Part shown: positions 35,765 to 44,900 of the stretch, one piece after another | Numbering within the stretch: position 1 is the first letter of the stretch | How the letters are laid out: every line of letters begins with the position of its first letter | Assembly (NCBI GenBank): GCA_036522835.1 | Contig: DATDFB010000034.1 | Span: 1-64,000, forward strand | Length of the DNA: 64,000 bases | Reading direction: 5' to 3' | Origin: DATDFB01 sp036522835 | GTDB lineage: Bacteria; Acidobacteriota; Thermoanaerobaculia; Gp7-AA8 | Translations under genes and position numbers: made by a program | Notes under the pieces: generated by a model | Databases searched by the model: none | What the model was told of the DNA's origin: nothing | The model's input: only the letters and a program-made list of their open reading frames with translations

Positions 35765-36151
35765 ATGCGCTTCGACATTCTTTCGCGCAGTGAGAGTGGC
35801 TTGACGTACGTCCGCGAGCGGCGGAGCGGCATCGTCCGCACGCTGACCGAGGAGGAGCTGCACGACTTCGAAGACCCGAAGCCGTGCGAGGAGTGCGGCG
35901 AGCAGTTTGGCTGCGACCACTACAACTGCGCCGGCGAGCGGCTGCTCGAGGACGGCGAGATTGACGAGGCGGTGCCGGCGGAGTGGCGCGCGCTGGCGCG
36001 CGGCGAGGGGCTGAGCCGCAACGACATAGCGCGGCTGCTGACGATCCGGCGCACGCCGGAGGGGACGCACCAGGTGGCGGCGGACGCGGCATCGGACATG
36101 CGCACGATGGAACTGGCGCTGCTGCTGGACGAGACGCTGCTGGCGCCGTGA
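35765..36151 (+). CDS. Small Cys-rich protein, 128 aa
   Basis: ATG 35765. A Cys cluster (KPCEECGEQFGCDHYNCAGE) suggests a zinc ribbon or knuckle near residues 40-58. The C-terminal helix region includes GLSRNDIARLLTIRRTPEGT, which looks HTH-like. No named family is recognised. It is divergent from the XRE gene and overlaps the hydrolase remnant downstream (GTGA). Confidence 0.55.
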   Translation: MRFDILSRSESGLTYVRERRSGIVRTLTEEELHDFEDPKPCEECGEQFGCDHYNCAGERLLEDGEIDEAVPAEWRALARGEGLSRNDIARLLTIRRTPEGTHQVAADAASDMRTMELALLLDETLLAP

Positions 36152-36264
36152 CGCTGGCGCATCGCATCGATGGCCCTCCGCTGCTGCTCAACGGCGGCTT
36201 GATGTCGATGGCGGCGTGGCAGCCGTACGCGGAAGCGCCGATCGCGTTGTTGACCGAGGTATGA
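36148..36264 (+). pseudogene. N-terminal scrap of an alpha/beta hydrolase
   Basis: From GTG 36148 (GTGA overlap with the preceding stop), 38 codons read LAHRIDGPPLLLNGGLMSMA, AWQPYAEAPI and then stop at TGA 36262. This is the opening strand and oxyanion loop of an alpha/beta hydrolase of the LNGG type, cut off where the toxin-antitoxin module begins at 36273. The module probably replaced the rest of the gene. Confidence 0.5.
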
Positions 36265-36272
36265 TTTCTGCC

Positions 36273-36578
36273 ATGACCACGACGATCGATGCTAGCGGAA
36301 CGATCACCATTCCCCAGGAGCTGGTCGAAGAGGCGGGGCTGAAGCCGGGGACGGCGCTGGAGATCACCGTTCGCGACGGCCATATCGAGATCGAGCCGAT
36401 GTGGCGGAAGGTGCGATTCGAAAAGCATGGACACGTGATGGTCGCCGTTCCTGTCGAGCCTGTTGAGGAGAAACTGACGAACGAGCAGGTGAACGAGATG
36501 ATCGAGCAGATCCGGGACGAGAGAATGAACGAGATGATTGGCGAGGTCCCGCGAGAGAGCTTTGATCGTCGCCGTTGA
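36273..36578 (+). CDS. vapB: AbrB/MazE-type antitoxin
   Basis: 101 residues from ATG 36273; ATG 36261 in the same frame is possible. The swapped-hairpin AbrB domain is clear (TIDASGTITIPQELVEEAGL, KPGTALEITVRDGHIEIEP). A helical C-terminus (NEQVNEMIEQIRDERMNEMI) is likely to contact the toxin. The toxin gene overlaps its 3' end by 17 bp. Confidence 0.85.
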   Translation: MTTTIDASGTITIPQELVEEAGLKPGTALEITVRDGHIEIEPMWRKVRFEKHGHVMVAVPVEPVEEKLTNEQVNEMIEQIRDERMNEMIGEVPRESFDRRR

Positions 36579-36978
36579 TACGAACGTCATCATTGCCGCG
36601 GTCGCGCAGTGGCATGAGCAGCACGTTGCCGCACGGCGCTCCATGGATCAGCTTCGGGCGCAGCACTCGCTCGTCGTTCCGCACCACGCGCTCATGGAGG
36701 CGTATTCGGTTCTAACGAGAGTGCCCGCGGGGATACGGCTCGCGCCCCGCGATGCCCTGCACGTCATCAGACACTTGTTAGAAGATCTCCCTGTTATCGG
36801 CCTCTCTCCGGGCGATATTTGGCCGTTCATCCGAGAGCTCGCCAATCGCGGCATCTTCGGCGGCCGAATCTACGACGCCGCGATTGCTCGTGCGGCGCGT
36901 GACGCCGGCGCCGAGGCGATCCTGACGTTCAACGTCCGGCATTTCGACGGCGAGGGCCTGCAGGTCCTCACCCCATGA
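36562..36978 (+). CDS. vapC: PIN-domain toxin (VapC family)
   Basis: 138 residues from TTG 36562, chosen because AGAGAG lies upstream and the PIN fold starts at once (IVAVDTNVIIAAVAQWHEQH). Acidic catalytic residues: Asp in VDTNV, Glu in ALMEAYSVLTRV and Asp in GRIYDAAIARAA, with a late FNVRHF. Intact, unlike the vapC at 17584. An endoribonuclease expected to be neutralised by the AbrB-type partner. The following gene starts inside its stop (ATGA). Confidence 0.88.
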   Translation: MIVAVDTNVIIAAVAQWHEQHVAARRSMDQLRAQHSLVVPHHALMEAYSVLTRVPAGIRLAPRDALHVIRHLLEDLPVIGLSPGDIWPFIRELANRGIFGGRIYDAAIARAARDAGAEAILTFNVRHFDGEGLQVLTP

Positions 36979-38597
36979 TCCCCCGCCTCCAGCGCTTCTT
37001 CGCCCAGCTCATCAGCGAAACCTCCGGCCTCGCGCTGGAGGACACGCTCGTCCTGGCGCGGCAGTCGCCGCAGCTCTCCGACGAGCCGGACCTCGGCGCG
37101 TGCATCGCGGAGTTCCACGACCTCCTGGGCAAGTTCCGGCTGCAGCAAACACCGATCGAGACGCTGCTTGCGCATCCGGTGTCGAACGCGCTCGAGGCCT
37201 TCTTCCGCGCCTTTCCGATTCCGTTTCACGACGAGCACATTCATCTCACCGGCTCGCTCGACGCGGAGTTCGTCTATCCGCGTCTCGCGGCGCTGCTCGC
37301 GGGGCCGCACCGCGCGTTATATGAGAAGAAAATCCGCGACGTCTACGGCGACGAAGCATTGCCGATCAGAGATGCAGCAGACGTCGACCGCCTCATTCGT
37401 CTCAAGGAAGGGGAGCGCTTCGACCGCTACCTGCGCATCCTCTACCTCCCGAAGCTCATCCTCACCTCGCGCCAGGCGCACCGCGACGCGGCCAGGCACA
37501 TGGCCACGCGCCTCCTGCGCGACGGCAACGTCGGCTCGATCCGGCTCAAGTTCACCCTCTTCCGCGAGACCACCGACCCGGCCGAGCAGATCCCCGGCAT
37601 CTCCGAGGTCACGCCGGACGACGTCATCCTCGGGCTGACCGAGGGCTTTCGCGACGTACAGGGCTTCCGCTTCATCCTCTCGCCGGGCTTCCGCAAGGAG
37701 CCGGGCTTCTACGACGCGACGCGCTATCCGTCGAAGCGCGCCAGCTTCGACGATCAGGTCGGGCAGATCATCGACCTCTTGAAGCGCCATCCCGAGCTGT
37801 GCGACGTCGTCACCGAGGTCGACACCGTGGGCAACGAGCGCGGGTTCTATCGCAAAGTGCACTTCCAGGAGATGCGCGTCGGCATCCGCAAGCTGCAGGC
37901 GTACGGTTTCCGCACGCGCAGCCATCACGGCGAGACGTGGGACACGCTGCGCCAAGGCGTGCAGGCCGTCGACAACGCCATGAACATCTGGCACGTCGAC
38001 GCCGTCGAGCACGGCCTCAGCATGGGCATCAACCCGAACTTCTACTTCCACAGCCTCCTGCAGCGCGTCCTCGGTGCGAACCGCCGCGGCGAGCCGGTCG
38101 AGCCGGGCTCGCGCGAGCATGCCGAGCTCCTCGACATGGACTGGAGCGACCGCGAGGAGATCCGCGACAAGCTCCTCTCCGGCGCACCGCTCTCGCGCGG
38201 CGAGGCCACGCTGGCCACGAAGACGAAGTTCCATCACGCGCGCGAGGTCGAGCACTACCAGCACGACGTCTTGAACCGCATGATCGACAAGCGCCTCACC
38301 CTCGTGTCGCTGCCGTCGTCGAACAAGAAGCTCACCGGCGCGCTGGCCGACTACGCCGACCATCCGTTCTCCTGGTGGGAGAAAAAGGGTCTCCGCCTGG
38401 GCGTCGGCACGGACAACGACGTCACGCTCTCCACGTCGTTCGTGCGCGAGATGCTCATCCTCCTCTACACTGATCCGACGGAGCTCAAGATCACGAAGCT
38501 GCTCATCGTCACCACCGGCGAGTCGCGCCGCGCGCACCTCAGCCATCTCTTGTGGCAGATGCGGAAGAGCCATGACGAACATCCTGATCGTCGATGA
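36975..38597 (+). CDS. Adenosine/AMP-deaminase-like amidohydrolase with variant acidic motif
   Basis: 540 residues, larger than usual adenosine deaminases (about 340). The zinc motif FHDEHIHLTGSLD, then RSHHGETWD (His-Gly-Glu), VDAVEHGLSMG, SLPSSNKKLTG and GVGTDNDVTLS are in the family order. The last replaces the usual DD pair by D-N-D. A region of about 75 residues precedes the barrel. Substrate may be a nucleoside or a different amine. ATG overlaps the vapC stop, perhaps by insertion of the toxin module upstream. Its end overlaps the receiver gene by 26 bp. Confidence 0.75.
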   Translation: MIPRLQRFFAQLISETSGLALEDTLVLARQSPQLSDEPDLGACIAEFHDLLGKFRLQQTPIETLLAHPVSNALEAFFRAFPIPFHDEHIHLTGSLDAEFVYPRLAALLAGPHRALYEKKIRDVYGDEALPIRDAADVDRLIRLKEGERFDRYLRILYLPKLILTSRQAHRDAARHMATRLLRDGNVGSIRLKFTLFRETTDPAEQIPGISEVTPDDVILGLTEGFRDVQGFRFILSPGFRKEPGFYDATRYPSKRASFDDQVGQIIDLLKRHPELCDVVTEVDTVGNERGFYRKVHFQEMRVGIRKLQAYGFRTRSHHGETWDTLRQGVQAVDNAMNIWHVDAVEHGLSMGINPNFYFHSLLQRVLGANRRGEPVEPGSREHAELLDMDWSDREEIRDKLLSGAPLSRGEATLATKTKFHHAREVEHYQHDVLNRMIDKRLTLVSLPSSNKKLTGALADYADHPFSWWEKKGLRLGVGTDNDVTLSTSFVREMLILLYTDPTELKITKLLIVTTGESRRAHLSHLLWQMRKSHDEHPDRR

Positions 38598-40383
38598 CAA
38601 CCCGACCTTCCGCGCGCAGGCCGCGCGGATTTGCGAGGCCGAGGGCTTCAGCACGCTCTCGGCGGGATCGCTGTCCGAGCTCGCGGCGCTGCTCCCGACG
38701 GCGTCGCCCGACCTCGTCCTCGTCGACATCGAGCTGCCGGAGATCCCCGGCCATCGCCTCGGCGCGCTGATTCGCTCGCGCCACAAAGTGCCGATCGTGC
38801 TCGTGTCGGCACTCAAGGAAGAGAGCGTGCGGCGGTTGTTCGACGTGTCGGACGCCGACGGCTGGATCTGCAAGCCGCTGACGCGGGAGAAGCTCCTCGG
38901 CGCCGTGACGCGGTTCGTGTTGAAGGAGACGCCGCACGGCGCCGCGGCGGTGCCGCAGACGACGACCGGGACAGGCAAGCGTGTGCTCCTCGTCGAAGAC
39001 GATCCCGTCATCGCCGCGCGCATCGAGTTCGCCCTCGGCAAGGACTGCGCGGTGACGGTCGTCGAGGACGGCGAGGCGGCGATCCGCCACCTTTTGTCGG
39101 AGAGCTACGACTGCGTGCTCCTCGACCTCACGCTCGCGCACCTCAGCGGCTTCGACGTGCTGCGGCACATGATCGTGCGCCAGCCGCACTACCTGAAGTC
39201 GACGATCATCATGACCGCGGCGACCGACGAGTCGCTGCAATTCATCGACCGCAAGACCGTCGCCGCGGTGATGCGCAAGCCGTTCGACCTCGGCGACCTT
39301 CACGGCGTGGTCATGGCGACGTGATGTGGAGTGCGGCGGCTCGCCATTGTTTTCCTCTTCGTCGAGAAAGTTTGACACCCCCAACCCCGCCAGGCGGTAG
39401 CGCGCGCTTTCCCCGAACGCAAACTTCCCCAGCAGCTCCGTCCCGACCCGCGCGAGCTCCTCGGCGCTCGCCGGCGGGGCCTCCAGCGTCGTGCGGCGCG
39501 TGGCGGTCTTGAAGTCGCCGGTGCGCAGCTTCACCGTGATCGTGCGGCCGAGGAGCTTGCGCTCCGTGAGCGCGGCGAAGAGCGACTCCGCTTCGTTGCG
39601 GATATAGGCAGCGACTTCATCGAGAGTGATGTCGGTGCGGAACGTGTTCTCGCTCGAGTACGACTTCCGCTCGCGGTTCGGCTCGACCGGGCTCTCGTCG
39701 ATGCCGCGCGCCAGCTCCCAGAGGCGCGTGCCCCACTTGCCGAAGCGCTCCACGAGCTGCTCCTGCGTGAAGCGTTGGAGGTCGCCGACCGTGGCCACGC
39801 CCATCTCCGTCATCACCGCCTCGGTGGCCTTGCCGACGCCGGGGATCTTCCGCACCGGCAGCCCCACGAGGAAGCGCTCGACCTGGTGCGGGCGGATCAC
39901 GAACAACCCATCCGGCTTTTTCCAGTCCGAGGCGATCTTGGCGAGGAACTTGTTCGGCGCCACGCCGGCCGACGCCGTCAACTGCGTCTCCGCGCGAATC
40001 TCCGCGCGGATTTTCTCCGCCGTCTCCGTCGCCGTCGGAATCCCCGTCAGCTCCTGCGTGACATCCAGATAGGCCTCGTCGAGCGAGAGCGGCTCGACCA
40101 GCGGCGTGTGGCGCTCGAAGATCTCGCGGATCTGCCGCGACACGGCGCGGTACTTGTCGAAGTCGGGGTGGATGAACTCCGCCGCCGGGCAGAGCCGCCG
40201 CGCGCGGCTTGCCGGCATGGCCGAGTGCACGCCGAACTTGCGGGCCTCGTACGACGCGGCACAGACCACGCTGCGCTCGCCCGGCCAGCCGACGATCACC
40301 GGTAGCCCACGCAGCTCGGGGCGGTCGCGCTGCTCGACGGATGCGTAGAATGCATCCATATCGATATGGATGATCTTTCTCAC
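38539..40383 (-). CDS. dinB: DNA polymerase IV, with a runaway 3' extension
   Basis: Frame of 614 codons from GTG 40383; DinB homology covers about residues 1-348 (40383-39340). Motifs: IIHIDMDAFYASVEQRDRPE, EPLSLDEAYLDVT (catalytic Asp-Glu), ASAGVAPNKFLAKIASDWKK, KIPGVGKATE (helix-hairpin) and little-finger end LAGLGVSNFLDEEE. DinB normally stops here. Instead the frame enters a half palindrome (39327-39342) and continues to 38539, antisense to the complete receiver gene. The extra 260 residues look like antisense translation (Arg/His/Val-rich). Translesion polymerase, likely SOS-linked. Confidence 0.85.
   Translation of the reverse strand: MRKIIHIDMDAFYASVEQRDRPELRGLPVIVGWPGERSVVCAASYEARKFGVHSAMPASRARRLCPAAEFIHPDFDKYRAVSRQIREIFERHTPLVEPLSLDEAYLDVTQELTGIPTATETAEKIRAEIRAETQLTASAGVAPNKFLAKIASDWKKPDGLFVIRPHQVERFLVGLPVRKIPGVGKATEAVMTEMGVATVGDLQRFTQEQLVERFGKWGTRLWELARGIDESPVEPNRERKSYSSENTFRTDITLDEVAAYIRNEAESLFAALTERKLLGRTITVKLRTGDFKTATRRTTLEAPPASAEELARVGTELLGKFAFGESARYRLAGLGVSNFLDEEENNGEPPHSTSRRHDHAVKVAEVERLAHHRGDGLAVDELQRLVGRRGHDDRRLQVVRLAHDHVPQHVEAAEVREREVEEHAVVALRQKVADRRLAVLDDRHRAVLAEGELDARGDDGIVFDEEHTLACPGRRLRHRRGAVRRLLQHEPRHGAEELLPRQRLADPAVGVRHVEQPPHALFLECRHEHDRHFVARANQRAEAMAGDLRQLDVDEDEVGRRRREQRRELGQRSRRERAEALGLANPRGLRAEGRVVIDDQDVRHGSSASATRDG
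38572..39324 (+). CDS. Protein with two receiver domains
   Basis: 250 residues. Receiver 1 (about 1-120): ILIVDDNPTFRAQ, phospho-acceptor in LVLVDIELPEIPG, KPL at the end. Receiver 2 (about 137-250): VLLVEDDPVIAAR, acceptor in CVLLDLTLAHLSGF, MRKPFDLGDL. There is no DNA-binding or enzyme output, so it probably acts by phosphotransfer or protein contacts. It overlaps the deaminase-like gene end. On the opposite strand the dinB frame runs through its whole length. Confidence 0.88.
   Translation: MTNILIVDDNPTFRAQAARICEAEGFSTLSAGSLSELAALLPTASPDLVLVDIELPEIPGHRLGALIRSRHKVPIVLVSALKEESVRRLFDVSDADGWICKPLTREKLLGAVTRFVLKETPHGAAAVPQTTTGTGKRVLLVEDDPVIAARIEFALGKDCAVTVVEDGEAAIRHLLSESYDCVLLDLTLAHLSGFDVLRHMIVRQPHYLKSTIIMTAATDESLQFIDRKTVAAVMRKPFDLGDLHGVVMAT
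39327..39342. repeat. Half palindrome at the expected dinB stop
   Basis: TGGAGTGCGGCGGCTC matches the left half of the TGGAGTGCGGCGGC family; its mirror half is absent. It lies 2 bp after the receiver stop and precisely where dinB should end. Confidence 0.7.
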
Positions 40384-41475
40384 GGCTTAACCACGCCCGC
40401 CTTCCTCGTCGACCCCGTCATTGTCGAACGAAACTGCGCACGCATGCGCCGCAAAGCGCAGCAGGCGGGAACGGCGTTCCGTCCGCACGTGAAGACGCAC
40501 AAGACGGTGGAGGTCGCGCGCAAGCAGCACGGCGGCGGATGGGGAGCGATCACGGTGTCGACGCTCGCCGAAGCGGAGCTCTTTGCCAAGCACGGCTTCC
40601 GCGACATCACCTACGCCGTGCCGGTCGCGCCGGACAAGCTGCCGCGCGTGGCCGCGCTGGCGCAGCAGATCGACCGGCTGAACGTGCTGGTCGACAGCGA
40701 GGCGGCGCTGCGCGCGCTCGAGGAGTTCCACCGCCTGCACGGCACGCGCTTCCACGTCTTTCTGAAAGTCGATTGCGGCTACCACCGTGCCGGCGTCGAT
40801 CCGGCCGATCCCGACAGCGTGCGCCTGGCGATCGCCATCGCCGAGTCGCCCGCGGTGACGTTTCAGGGCCTCCTGACGCACGCCGGACATTCGTACCACG
40901 CCCGCGACGTGGAGGAGATCCGGCGTATCGCCGCCGAGGAGGCCACGTGCCTGACACGGTTCCGCGCTCTACTCGGCGAAGAGTTCGACGAGGTCGTGCG
41001 CAGCATCGGCTCGACGCCCACGCTCTCCGTCATCGACGACTTTTCCGGCGCCGACGAAGTCCGCCCCGGCAACTACGTGTTCTACGACGCGTTCCAGGCA
41101 ACCATCGGAGCGTGCGCGCCGGAAGACGTGGCGGTGTCGGTGCTGGCGACGGTCGTCGGCTCGTATCCGGAGCGCCAAAACGCGATCGTCGACGCCGGCG
41201 CGCTCGCGCTGTCGAAGGACCTTGGACCCGATCACCTCGACCCGCACTTCGGCTACGGCGTCGTCTGCGACGTCAACCTGCGCCCGCTCCCGGCCAGACT
41301 CGTGGCGCTGTCACAGGAGCACGGGAAGATCGAGACGAGCGCGCACCTGCCGGTCGGGACGCGCCTGCGCATCGTGCCGAACCACTCCTGCCTCACCGCG
41401 GCGATGTACGACGTCTACCACGCCGTCGAGGGGGGGCGGGTGGTGGGCGAGTGGCGGCCGGTGCGGGGGTGGTAG
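40366..41475 (+). CDS. D-threonine aldolase / D-serine dehydratase-like PLP enzyme
   Basis: 369 residues from ATG 40366. Fold-type III (alanine racemase-like) N-terminal barrel with the PLP Lys in FRPHVKTHKTVEVARKQHGG; FLKVDCGYHRAGV; LLTHAGHSYHA. The C-terminal part has the metal site LRIVPNHSCLTAAMYDVYHA (His and Cys) typical of the D-serine deaminase/D-threonine aldolase family. It would degrade a D-hydroxy amino acid. The first 18 bp overlap the divergent dinB start, so the two 5' ends share bases. Confidence 0.85.
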   Translation: MDDLSHGLTTPAFLVDPVIVERNCARMRRKAQQAGTAFRPHVKTHKTVEVARKQHGGGWGAITVSTLAEAELFAKHGFRDITYAVPVAPDKLPRVAALAQQIDRLNVLVDSEAALRALEEFHRLHGTRFHVFLKVDCGYHRAGVDPADPDSVRLAIAIAESPAVTFQGLLTHAGHSYHARDVEEIRRIAAEEATCLTRFRALLGEEFDEVVRSIGSTPTLSVIDDFSGADEVRPGNYVFYDAFQATIGACAPEDVAVSVLATVVGSYPERQNAIVDAGALALSKDLGPDHLDPHFGYGVVCDVNLRPLPARLVALSQEHGKIETSAHLPVGTRLRIVPNHSCLTAAMYDVYHAVEGGRVVGEWRPVRGW

Positions 41476-41504
41476 CAGGCGCACAAGTTGCTCTTTCCGT
41501 CCCC

Positions 41505-41816
41505 ATGGCAAGACCAAAGGAACCGCAGAGCTACGGCAGCGGAGGCGACTGGCAGAGCGGCAACGTCGACGAGGAAGTGAACCGGCAGAAGGGCCGGCCG
41601 AGCTCGCCGCACGGCGCCTTTTACGAGTCGCGCCGCGACTCCGAGCAGACGCACGAGCACCAGGGCGGCAAGGTCTCGCCGGCGCAGATCGAGGAGAACG
41701 CGCCGCCCGGCGGGCCATCCGACGCCGTCGGCGACGCGCCGCCCCGCAACGTCAGCACGCAGGCGGGCGGCGCGAAGCGCCTGAGCTACTTCCGCGACCG
41801 CGATTACAAGCCGTAG
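41505..41816 (+). CDS. Small hydrophilic protein, 103 aa
   Basis: ATG 41505. Disordered-looking and rich in Gly, Gln, Pro and charge (KEPQSYGSGGDWQSGNVDEE, VNRQKGRPSSPHGAFYES, NVSTQAGGAKRLSYFRDRDY). The regular pattern without hydrophobic core suggests a conserved stress-type small protein, like the one at 31853. No family name can be assigned. It lies 29 bp downstream of the D-threonine aldolase-like gene. Confidence 0.65.
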   Translation: MARPKEPQSYGSGGDWQSGNVDEEVNRQKGRPSSPHGAFYESRRDSEQTHEHQGGKVSPAQIEENAPPGGPSDAVGDAPPRNVSTQAGGAKRLSYFRDRDYKP

Positions 41817-41901
41817 CTCGGGAAACGCGTTACAGGGAGCGCAGGGTCTTTTGTTGCAGTGAATTACGCCGCGCGGCGGCGGCGTATTGCTTGGGACCCA
41901 A

Positions 41902-41917
41902 CGTGATCCAGATCACG
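41902..41917. promoter_or_regulatory. CRP/FNR-type palindrome upstream of the GGDEF-EAL gene
   Basis: CGTGATC-CA-GATCACG is a perfect inverted repeat matching the core of CRP-family sites (GTGA-N6-TCAC). It lies 45 bp before the start at 41962. A cAMP or redox regulator of this family could control the c-di-GMP gene; the regulator is not in the window. Confidence 0.5.
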
Positions 41918-41961
41918 AAATCGACCGCAGAAGCCGTTACCATGCGGTCACAGGTCCCTGC

Positions 41962-44900
41962 GTGCCCATTCACACGCTATCCGCCGGGTTAGCGCGCGAT
42001 GCTCTTGCACTCGCGACGCTCTTCACCGCCGTGGCCATTTTTCTCCTCGGCGGTGCCGTCATTGCGCGCGGCCGCGCCTCGCTCCTCTCCAGCCTTTTTT
42101 TTCTCATGACTTTCGGCGCGAGCGGGTGGCTGGCCTTCGACGCCGCCACGTTCGTCGCGGGCGACGCCGCCCTCGCTGTAGCCTTCGCCCGCGCCGCTCT
42201 CGCCTCGGCCTGCGTCGTCCCGGCGGCGGTCTTTCACTTCGCCGCCGTCTACACGAAGCGCTCGAGGCGGCTGGCCGGCGTCGTGGCCGCCTGCTGGATC
42301 TTCTGCGCGGCCGTCGCCGTGGCCGCGCTCTTCACGCCGCTGATCATTCCCGGCGTCCACCAATACTCGTGGGGCTTTTACGGTCGCACGTCCGTCGCCG
42401 ACCTCGTCTGGATCGCGCTCTTCGTGGCCATGCTCGTCGCCAGCATCCGCCTCATCGCGCGCCTCGCGAAGGAAGACGATCCGCTGACGCGCGCCGGCGC
42501 GCGGGCCATCGTCGTGGCCTGCATCGCCGGCCTCTTCGCCGGGGTCAACCTCCTGCCGGCGTTCGGCGTCGGCATCGTGCCGCTCGGTTTTCTGGCGCTG
42601 CTCGCTTTCGTCGGCCTCTCGGCGAACGCCATCTGGCGCTATGGTCTCGTGCAGCTCACGCCGCAGTTCGCCGCGGAGCAGGTGCTGGCGACGATGAAGG
42701 GCGCCGTCCTCGTCGTCGACCTCGAGGCGAAGATCCGCGTGGCCAACGACGCCGCCTGCTCGATGCTCGGCTACAAGGAAAACGATCTCGTCGGGCAACC
42801 GCTGAAGAAGATCTTCGACGAGGCCGACAAGATCAGCACCGGAAAGCTGCTGCACAGCATGGGCATCCTGGAGCGGAGCATGGGATGGCGCGCCGCGGAC
42901 GGGACGCGCATCGAGGTGGCGGCGACGTCGTCGTTCATCCGCGACCGCGAGGGGACGCCGGTGGGCGTCGTCTACGTGGCCACCGATGTCACCGAGCGCC
43001 GCCGCGCCGAGCAGGCCATGCGCGAGAGCGAGCACCGCTACCGCACGCTCTTCGACGGCAATCCGCTGCCGATGTGGATCTACGACTTCGAGACGCTGCA
43101 ATTCCTGGCCGTCAACGAGGCGGCCACGCGCACGTACGGCTACTCGAAGAGCGAGTTCCTGCGTATGGGCATCATGGACATTCGTCCGGCCGAGGATCTG
43201 CCGCGGATGCATGCGCGGCTCGCGGAGCTGCGCGAGCGGACGGCGCCGATGCTGTTCCGGCACCGCAAGAAAGACGGGACGATTTTCTGGGTCGAGGTCA
43301 CGTCGTACGAGTTCGTGACCGGCGGACGTCGCGCGCGGCTGGTGATCTCGGTCGACGTCACCGAGCGCCAGCGCGCCGAGCAGCTCGTGCGCGAGAGCGA
43401 GGAGCGCTACCGGAGTCTCGTCGAGCTGTCGCCCGACGCGATCATGCTCCACGCCGACCGCCGCTTCATTTTTCTCAACCAGGCCGCCGTCGAGCTCCTC
43501 GGCGCGAACAGCGCGGACGATCTGATCGGCACGTCGATCATCGACCGCGTCCATCCCGACTCGCGCAACGTCGTGGCCAACCGCCTGCGCACGCTCGACG
43601 AAGGGCACGACGTGCCGATGGTGGAGGAGAAGTTCCTCCGCCTCGACGGCAGCGTGGTGGAGGTCGAGGTGGCGGCGATCTCCTTCGTCTTCAACGGCCG
43701 CCCGGCCGTGCAGGTCGTGGCGCGCGATATCTCGCAGCGCAAGCAGATCGAAGAGCGCTATCGACTGCTCTTCGAGCGCAACCTGGCCGGCGTGTTCCGC
43801 ACCAGCATCGACGGGCGCATCCTCGACTGCAACGACGCCCTGGCGCGCATCTTCGGCTACCGCAACAAGGAAGAGCTGCTGGCGCGGTCGGCGCCCGACG
43901 TGTACTTCGATCTGCAGGACCGCGAGAACGTGCTGAACGAGCTGCGCGAGCACGGGTCGCTGACGAACGTCGAGACGCGCATGCGCCGCGCCGACGGCCG
44001 CGAGCTGTGGGTGCTGGAGAACGTGACGCTGAGCGAGTCGCGCGGCGAGATGGAAGGGACGATCATCGACATCACCGAGCGCAAGACGGCGCAGGAACAG
44101 ATCGAGTATCAGGCCTTCCACGACGTGCTCACCGGGCTGCCGAACCGGCGGCTCTTCCGCGACCGCATCGGCGTGGCCCTGGCGCACGCGCGGCGGCAGC
44201 GCAGCGGCATCGCCGTGATGTTCCTCGACCTCGATCAGTTCAAGCTGGTGAACGACACGCTCGGGCACACGGTGGGCGACGCGCTGCTGCAGGCCATCGC
44301 CGGCCGCCTGGTCGGCTGCGTGCGCGCCGAGGACACGGTGGCGCGCATGGGCGGCGACGAGTTCACCATTCTCGTGTCGAACACGACCGACCGCCGCGCC
44401 GCCGGCATCGTCGCCCAGAAGGTGCTGGAGACGGTGGCGCATCCGGCGGTCGTGGACGGACACGAGCTCTTCGTCACGACCTCGCTCGGCATCTCGATGT
44501 TCCCCGACGACGGCACCGACGCGGAGACGCTGCTCAAGAACGCCGACCGGGCCATGTACCGCGCCAAGGAAGCGGGGCGCAACAATTTCCAGTACTCGAC
44601 GACCGACGCGTTCGACACGGCCGTGGGGCGGCTGTCGATCGAGGCCAGCCTGCACCACGCGCTCGAGCGCGAGGAGCTGGTGGTGCATTACCAGCCGATC
44701 ATCGACCTCGCTTCGCACGACATCGTCGGCGCCGAGGCGCTGGTGCGCTGGAAGCATCCCGACAACGGGCTGATGGGGCCGGACGACTTCATCCACATCG
44801 CCGAGGAGTGCGGGCTGATCGTGCCGATGGGGGAGTGGATCCTGCGCACGGCCTGCGGGCAGATGAGGGAGTGGCACGACGCCGGGCACGAGGGGCTGCG

